A DNA stretch of 11,677 nt, taken from positions 1 to 11,677 of the forward strand of contig DFSO01000090.1 in assembly GCA_002378665.1 (NCBI GenBank), written 5' to 3'. The stretch comes from Loktanella sp. UBA3435 (GTDB taxonomy: Bacteria; Pseudomonadota; Alphaproteobacteria; Rhodobacterales; Rhodobacteraceae). The notes under the pieces are model-generated. The model saw nothing but the letters and a program-made list of their open reading frames with translations, was not told the origin of the DNA and ran no database searches. How positions within the stretch are numbered: position 1 is the first letter of the stretch; every line of letters starts with the position of its first letter. Shown piece after piece: positions 7,890-11,677 of this stretch. Made by a program: the position numbers and the translations under genes.

Positions 7890-8807
7890 TTGGCCTATTT
7901 GGATAATATCCTGACTTTCGTCAGAGTCTATGAACATGGAAATATGTCGTCGGCGGCGCGTGATATGCGGGTGTCTGGGGCTGTGGTTTCCGCGCGGATA
8001 TCGCAACTTGAGGATCACCTCGGCGTCAGATTATTCCAGCGCACAACCCGCGCCCTGAACCCCACCGAGCAGGGCAAGAATTTTTATCCCAATGCGCAAA
8101 AGATTTTGGAAGCGGTCGAGGATGCGGAATCCGAGATCAACCAGATCACATTGGTTCCCCGTGGCACGATCCATGTCTCTGCGCCGTTGGGTGTGGGGCG
8201 CAGGTTTATCGCACCCGCAGCACCAAGGTTTCAGGTCGAATACCCGCTGATCAACGTGCGCCTTCGCCTGTCGGATCGGCGCGTTGACCTTGCGTTGGAG
8301 GGCGTGGATGTCGCGTTTTTCCTTGGCATCCCCGAGGATTCCAGCCTCAAAATCCGCAAGATTGCCGACTGCCCTAGGGTTCTATGTGCCGCCCCTGCCT
8401 ATCTTGCAAAGCGCGGCGCGCCCAAAGATATCAACGATCTAAAGGCTAATCATGCCTGCCTTAATCTACGCTATCCGGGTGCGCCAGAATTTCAGTGGCC
8501 GTTGCAGACGGAAGCGGGCGTGCAACGTATCGACATCTCTGGCCCGCTGGAATGCGACGATGGTGATGTGCTGACCCAATGGGCGTTGGACGGCAATGGT
8601 ATCATTTTGAAACCTCTGTTTGAGGTTGCCAGCTATATTGAGGCGGGCACGCTGGTCCCTGTCATGACCCACCAGCCGCCTGTGTCGATCCAGCTTGTTT
8701 GCCTGTTCACTCATCGGCGCGGGCAAGACCCGAAAATCCGCTTGTTCATTGATTATCTAGCCGAAAATATCGCCAGAACCTTGGCCCAAACCAAGACCTT
8801 GGTTTAG
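7890..8807 (+). CDS. LysR-family transcriptional regulator, probable control of urate catabolism
   Basis: The helix-turn-helix is clear: YLDNILTFVRVYEHGNMSSA, then MRVSGAVVSARISQLEDHLG (about residues 26-45), then VRLFQRTTRALNPTEQGKNF. The effector-binding domain follows. No ATG or GTG exists in frame before the helix-turn-helix. The first ATG falls inside it, so the protein must start at TTG. The TTG at 7890 gives a 305-residue protein with the domain at the usual distance. TTGs at 7824, 7830, 7845, 7863 and 7899 are alternatives. Only a weak GAAGA lies upstream, which together with TTG suggests low expression, common for regulators. The gene is divergent from puuD and converges on uraH, so it probably senses urate or a breakdown product. 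That role is inference from position. Its stop overlaps the uraH stop region by four bases. Confidence 0.9.
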   Translation: MAYLDNILTFVRVYEHGNMSSAARDMRVSGAVVSARISQLEDHLGVRLFQRTTRALNPTEQGKNFYPNAQKILEAVEDAESEINQITLVPRGTIHVSAPLGVGRRFIAPAAPRFQVEYPLINVRLRLSDRRVDLALEGVDVAFFLGIPEDSSLKIRKIADCPRVLCAAPAYLAKRGAPKDINDLKANHACLNLRYPGAPEFQWPLQTEAGVQRIDISGPLECDDGDVLTQWALDGNGIILKPLFEVASYIEAGTLVPVMTHQPPVSIQLVCLFTHRRGQDPKIRLFIDYLAENIARTLAQTKTLV

Positions 8808-9157
8808 CTGCCGCGATAGGTCGAGAACGAGAACGGCGAAAGCAAGAGCGGCACGTGATAATGGCTCGCCTCTGACATACCAAATCGCAACGGGATTTGA
8901 TCGACGAACTTTGGCTCCGCCAGTTCCATTCCGATTGCGTCAAAGTAGTCGCCCGCAAAGAATACCAGCTCAAACGTGCCTGTCGTGAATTCTGCCGCTG
9001 GCAAAATCTGGCTGTCGGTGCGGCCGTCGGCATTGGTGGTCAGGCTGCGCACGAGGACGCGTGTTTCGCCATCAATCTTGAAAAGGTCGATGCGCATGCC
9101 AGCCGCAGGGCAACCGCGTGCCGTATCAAGAACGTGAGTTGTCAAAAATCCAGACAT
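8804..9157 (-). CDS. uraH: 5-hydroxyisourate hydrolase
   Basis: This 117-residue protein is a complete transthyretin-like hydrolase. It has the N-terminal signature LTTHVLDTARGCPA (5-18) with His8, TNADGRTD (41-48) with Arg46, SHYHVPLLLSPFS (98-110) with His99 and His101, and the C-terminal YRGS (114-117) that separates hydrolases from true transthyretins. These match the His/Arg/His/YRGS active-site set known for the family. It converts 5-hydroxyisourate, the PuuD product, into OHCU, which a decarboxylase (UraD, not in this window) turns into S-allantoin. There is no signal peptide, so it is cytoplasmic. The start is set by AGGAGA (9169-9164), six bases before the ATG. Only 14 bases separate it from the preceding ureidoglycine aminohydrolase gene, so the two form an operon. 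Its 3' end overlaps the convergent LysR gene by four bases. Confidence 0.96.
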   Translation of the reverse strand: MSGFLTTHVLDTARGCPAAGMRIDLFKIDGETRVLVRSLTTNADGRTDSQILPAAEFTTGTFELVFFAGDYFDAIGMELAEPKFVDQIPLRFGMSEASHYHVPLLLSPFSFSTYRGS

Positions 9158-9171
9158 GTCGTCTCTCCTAT

Positions 9172-10008
9172 TTATTTCGCGAACCCGCCAGAGAACCGCA
9201 TGTGGCGGTTCACGTCTTTATAAAGCAGGTAACGGAACGAACCCGGCCCACCTGCGTAACAGGCTTGCGGGCAGAACGCGCGCAGCCACATATAGTCGCC
9301 CGCTTCGACCTCGACCCAGTCTTGGTTGAGGCGGTAAACTGCTTTGCCTTCAAGCACATAGAGCCCGTGTTCCATCACATGGGTTTCCGCAAAGGGGATC
9401 ACACCACCCGGTTGGAAGGTCACGATTGTCACGTGCATATCGTGGCGCATATCGGCCATATCGACAAAACGGGTCGTCGCCCAAACGCCGCCTGTGTCGG
9501 GCATTTGCGTAGGTGCCACGTCATTTTCGTTGGTCACAAACGGCTCTGGTGCGTCCAGACCTTCGACGTATTCATAGGCCTTGCGGATCCAATGAAACTT
9601 GGCTGATGCCTTGCTTTTGTTGTGAATGGTCCAGTCGCACTTTGGCGGCAGGTACGCATACCCCCCCTCGCCCAACACATGCACTTGGCCCGCGATGGTA
9701 AGTGTGATCTCACCCTCGACGACAAACAAAATGCCCTCGGCGCTGCTATCAGTTTCGGGCTTGTCAGAGCCGCCGTTTGGTTGCACTTCTGCGATATATT
9801 GCGAGAACGTCTCGGCAAAACCTGACAACGGGCGGGACAAAACCCAGAACCGCGTGTCTTTCCAGAATGGCAGAAAACTGGTGACGATATCGCTAAAAGT
9901 ACCTTTGGGAATAACCGCATAGGCCTCGGTGAACATCGCCCGATCAGTCAGGATTTGCGTTTGTGGCGGCAGACCGCCTGATGGCGCGTAATAGGAATTC
10001 TTCGACAT
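9172..10008 (-). CDS. allE: (S)-ureidoglycine aminohydrolase (bicupin)
   Basis: This encodes 278 residues from the ATG at 10008-10006, with AAGGG five bases upstream. The protein has two cupin halves: an N-terminal one around GILFVVEGEITLTIAGQ and YAYLPPKCDWTIHN, and a C-terminal one around ETHVMEHGLYVLEGK. In the second, Glu208, His210, His214 and Gln248 show the same spacing as the Glu/His/His/Gln manganese ligands I recall for the Arabidopsis enzyme. It removes ammonia from S-ureidoglycine, giving S-ureidoglycolate, and so prevents the spontaneous reaction that would yield racemic product. Databases often call such proteins 'bifunctional allantoicase/ureidoglycine aminohydrolase'; I see no allantoicase domain. 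It is the first gene of an operon with uraH. A longer frame to 10107 lacks good evidence. A long leader and a phased GTGCAC array lie upstream. Confidence 0.93.
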   Translation of the reverse strand: MSKNSYYAPSGGLPPQTQILTDRAMFTEAYAVIPKGTFSDIVTSFLPFWKDTRFWVLSRPLSGFAETFSQYIAEVQPNGGSDKPETDSSAEGILFVVEGEITLTIAGQVHVLGEGGYAYLPPKCDWTIHNKSKASAKFHWIRKAYEYVEGLDAPEPFVTNENDVAPTQMPDTGGVWATTRFVDMADMRHDMHVTIVTFQPGGVIPFAETHVMEHGLYVLEGKAVYRLNQDWVEVEAGDYMWLRAFCPQACYAGGPGSFRYLLYKDVNRHMRFSGGFAK

Positions 10009-10046
10009 TGTGACCCTTCCAGAGTTTCTGCCTTCATACACATCCA

Positions 10047-10100
10047 ACCCTCTCTGGGATAGTTTTCCAACGAAAATCCGCCAGCGGCCTGCGAGAGGGT
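10047..10100 (-). repeat. Eight-base inverted repeat in the allE leader
   Basis: ACCCTCTC (10047-10054) and GAGAGGGT (10093-10100) are perfect complements with a 38-base loop between them. They lie 38 to 92 bases upstream of the allE start codon and would fall in its untranslated leader if transcription begins near 10136. The pairing could form a leader hairpin or be a spaced operator. Chance is possible for arms this short. I recognise no known riboswitch. Confidence 0.3.
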
Positions 10101-10159
10101 CTTTCAAATTCGCTTTGACAATCGCGCAACGACGTCAGGACTATCGTACCAAATTTCAT

Positions 10160-10208
10160 GTGTTTTATCCGTGCACCAAGCGTGCACTGCGCGTGCACCG
10201 TTGTGCCT
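10160..10208. repeat. Phased GTGCAC array, putative operator of allE-uraH
   Basis: Three identical GTGCAC palindromes begin at 10171, 10182 and 10193, exactly 11 bases apart. GTGTTT at 10160 keeps the same 11-base phase to the left, and GTGCCT at 10203 follows at ten bases to the right. Copies one helical turn apart face the same side of the DNA, as expected for a cooperative regulator. For leftward transcription of allE, ATCGTA at 10143-10148 reads TACGAT, a possible -10 box. The -35 position (about 10166-10171) has no good match and abuts the array, which fits an activator-dependent promoter. The protein that binds is unknown. Half-sites resemble NtrC sites (TGCAC...GTGCA), but the spacer is five bases rather than the usual seven. 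Confidence 0.55.
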
Positions 10209-10229
10209 CACCCCCCAAAGAATATTCGG

Positions 10230-11486
10230 CTAAGGTAAGATCAAGATCGCCCGAAAATCGTTGACGTTCGTGAGGGTGGGACCTGTTACAATCTGCCCGC
10301 CGATTTTGTCAAAGAAGCTATGCGCGTCGTTTTCTTCAAGTGCTGCTTGCGAACACACTCTTTGGGCCTTCGCCAAGTCTTGCATGTCGGGGCCAGCGTA
10401 GGCACCCGCCACCTCAGCTGCGCCATCAACGCCGTCGGTGTCGCAGGCCAGCACGTGGATTTGCGGGTGTCCGTTTAGCACATGACCCGCCGCCAGAACA
10501 TATTCTGCATTTGGCCCGCCAATCCCGCTTCCGCGTCGTGTTACGGTGCATTCGCCGCCTGAAAGAAGCAACACGGGGCGTGTGTTTTTCTCAGCTGCAA
10601 TTTGCATGGCAAGGGCCGCGTGAGCTTGGCCAAGGTTGCGCGCTTCACCCTCAATCGCGGCGCCCAAAATACGGACGTCGATGTCGCCAGCCAATTGGGC
10701 AGCAGCAGCGAGGGATTGTGCGGGGGCGGCAATGATGCGGGTTTCGGAAGTGCTAAGGCGTGGGTCGTTGGGCGCGATTGGCGCGGGTGCATTGGTGATC
10801 ACTTGCATGATGTCATCGGGCAGCGCGACCTTCCATTGCTTCAACGCCGCGAGGGCCATTGCCGCTGTTGCGGTGCTGCCGACAGTCGGCCCTGATGCGA
10901 TTTCGGACGGATCATCGCCGGGCACATCCGAGATCGTGAGAGTTAAGAGCTTAGCGGGATAGACGGCTGCCGCGAGCTTGCCACCTTTGACGGCCGAGAC
11001 CTGTTTGCGCACGATATTCATTTGCGAGATTGGCATGCCTGAGGCGAGGAGTGCGGCGTTCACAGTCTTTTTGTCGGCAAGTTCCAGCCCATCAACAGGG
11101 GCGCACAAAAGCGCGGAGCCACCACCAGAAATCAGCGCAATCACCTGATCGTCGGGGCCAAGGTCGCGGACCAGATCCAGAATGCGCTGCGTTGCCAAAA
11201 CACCCGCCTCATCAGGGACAGGGTGCGCGGCCTCGACGATTTCAATCCCTTTGCAGGGTCGCGCGTATCCGTAACGGGTGACGATCAAGCCCTCGCAAGG
11301 GCCGTAAACTGCCTCTAACACTTCGCCCATGCGCGCGCTGGCCTTGCCTGCGCCAATGACGATGAGGCGACCTTTGGGTTTGGGTGGCAAATGTTCTGCA
11401 AGGCACAACATCGGGTCGGCACGCGCCACGGCTGCCTCGAAAAGCGTGGTGAGAAAGGCGCGTGGATCGGCGATCACGCGAGCCAT
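10230..11486 (-). CDS. gckA: Glycerate 2-kinase (GckA/TtuD, MOFRL family)
   Basis: This 418-residue protein has the full length of the family. It has VIGAGKAS (43-50) with Lys48 at the catalytic-lysine position, ISGGGSALL (119-127), NIVRKQVSAVKGG (157-169), and SDVPGDDPSEIASGPT (186-201). The C-terminal MOFRL domain has LLLSGGECTVT and ACDTDGVDG, and the chain ends with GPTLTNVNDFRAILI. It phosphorylates D-glycerate with ATP; this family generally forms 2-phosphoglycerate, which enters lower glycolysis. Its ATG lies 13 bases inside the end of the upstream isomerase gene and has no clear Shine-Dalgarno, so it probably depends on translational coupling. Glycerate could come from glyoxylate released by ureidoglycolate breakdown (via tartronate semialdehyde) or from sugar, tartrate or serine metabolism. 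The 221-base gap to allE, which carries its own putative promoter, argues that the kinase belongs to the operon on its right. Confidence 0.93.
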   Translation of the reverse strand: MARVIADPRAFLTTLFEAAVARADPMLCLAEHLPPKPKGRLIVIGAGKASARMGEVLEAVYGPCEGLIVTRYGYARPCKGIEIVEAAHPVPDEAGVLATQRILDLVRDLGPDDQVIALISGGGSALLCAPVDGLELADKKTVNAALLASGMPISQMNIVRKQVSAVKGGKLAAAVYPAKLLTLTISDVPGDDPSEIASGPTVGSTATAAMALAALKQWKVALPDDIMQVITNAPAPIAPNDPRLSTSETRIIAAPAQSLAAAAQLAGDIDVRILGAAIEGEARNLGQAHAALAMQIAAEKNTRPVLLLSGGECTVTRRGSGIGGPNAEYVLAAGHVLNGHPQIHVLACDTDGVDGAAEVAGAYAGPDMQDLAKAQRVCSQAALEENDAHSFFDKIGGQIVTGPTLTNVNDFRAILILP

Positions 11487-11677
11487 GTCCGATAGTCACT
11501 GACGAGCAGATGCGTGGGCGGAACGTCTTCTTCAATCTGCGCGAAACGGCCGATGGGTTCGCGGAAAATGTTGTCGGTTTCGTCGTCATTCACGGTCGAG
11601 ACTTCGCCGATCAACACATCACCGCCCTCGCCCCAGAACGCGTGCCAGTCGCCTGGCATCAGGGTCACGCTTTCACC
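11474..11677 (-). CDS. D-lyxose/D-mannose isomerase-family cupin, C-terminal fragment
   Basis: Only the last 67 residues lie in the window; the frame stays open to the right edge, so the start is outside. The visible part reads TLMPGDWHAFWGEGGDVLIG, then EVSTVNDDETDN and EPIGRFAQIEEDVPP. I recognise this as the C-terminal end of D-lyxose ketol-isomerases of the Lyx_isomer (formerly DUF1498) family, related to B. subtilis YdaE. The histidine in WHAFW is the likely fourth metal ligand of the cupin; the other ligands would lie upstream, outside the window. The enzyme interconverts D-lyxose and D-xylulose or D-mannose and D-fructose. The stop overlaps the glycerate kinase start by 13 bases, so the two are in one transcript. 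The exact sugar is unknown. Confidence 0.82.
   Translation of the reverse strand, partial: GESVTLMPGDWHAFWGEGGDVLIGEVSTVNDDETDNIFREPIGRFAQIEEDVPPTHLLVSDYRTWLA

Noticed and set aside
7788..8018. A 77-codon N-terminal extension of puuD
   Set aside because: The extension overlaps the divergent LysR coding region, has no membrane or domain character, and a good Shine-Dalgarno precedes the internal ATG at 7787.
10171..10198. GTGCAC repeats as a CRISPR array or as a standard NtrC site
   Set aside because: Six-base repeats with five-base spacers are far too short for CRISPR. For NtrC the TGCAC-N5-GTGCA spacing is two bases short of the usual seven, and I found no sigma-54 -24/-12 element downstream.

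Overview
The window looks like chromosomal DNA from an alphaproteobacterium, most likely a Rhodobacterales (Roseobacter-type) organism. The reasons are the G+C-rich codon use, compact small-molecule catabolism genes next to LysR regulators, and the pairing of an MttB-family methyltransferase with a fused FAD/GcvT dehydrogenase. That placement is inference from protein character, not from a marker gene. I see no tRNA, rRNA, insertion sequence, phage gene or CRISPR array, and no gene-free stretch longer than about 220 bases.

Left part (1-4335), N-methyl compound module: an MttB-type methyltransferase gene runs leftward out of the window (720 to 1). Divergent from it is a LysR regulator (800-1756), followed by an 811-residue fused FAD dehydrogenase/GcvT protein of the dimethylglycine/sarcosine dehydrogenase type (1847-4282) and a hairpin that probably ends transcription. 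Similar GAAA...TTTC inverted repeats lie in front of the regulator and in front of the dehydrogenase. They are good candidates for the operators of this LysR protein.

Middle part (4403-6354): a predicted lipoprotein of the endonuclease/exonuclease/phosphatase fold faces, tail to tail, an AbrB-duplication membrane protein. Neither is clearly tied to its neighbours.

Right part (6528-11677), purine ring breakdown and carbon salvage: the membrane-bound cytochrome c urate oxidase PuuD is transcribed leftward, divergent from a second LysR regulator that probably begins with TTG. That regulator meets uraH (5-hydroxyisourate hydrolase) tail to tail with a 4-base overlap. uraH is the second gene of a leftward operon behind (S)-ureidoglycine aminohydrolase. 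Together these cover urate to 5-hydroxyisourate to OHCU, and the later ureidoglycine to ureidoglycolate step. OHCU decarboxylase, allantoinase, allantoate hydrolase and ureidoglycolate lyase are not in the window. Upstream of the ureidoglycine aminohydrolase gene are three perfect GTGCAC palindromes at an exact 11-base period, with degenerate copies on both sides. This is the most striking non-coding signal here. Beyond it a glycerate 2-kinase gene overlaps by 13 bases the end of a D-lyxose/D-mannose isomerase-family gene that enters from the right edge. The kinase could finish the glyoxylate-to-glycerate route from ureidoglycolate, but its coupling to a sugar isomerase equally suggests a separate sugar operon.

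I did not find a clearly new biological system. The best leads are the phased GTGCAC array and the repeated LysR-type palindromes.
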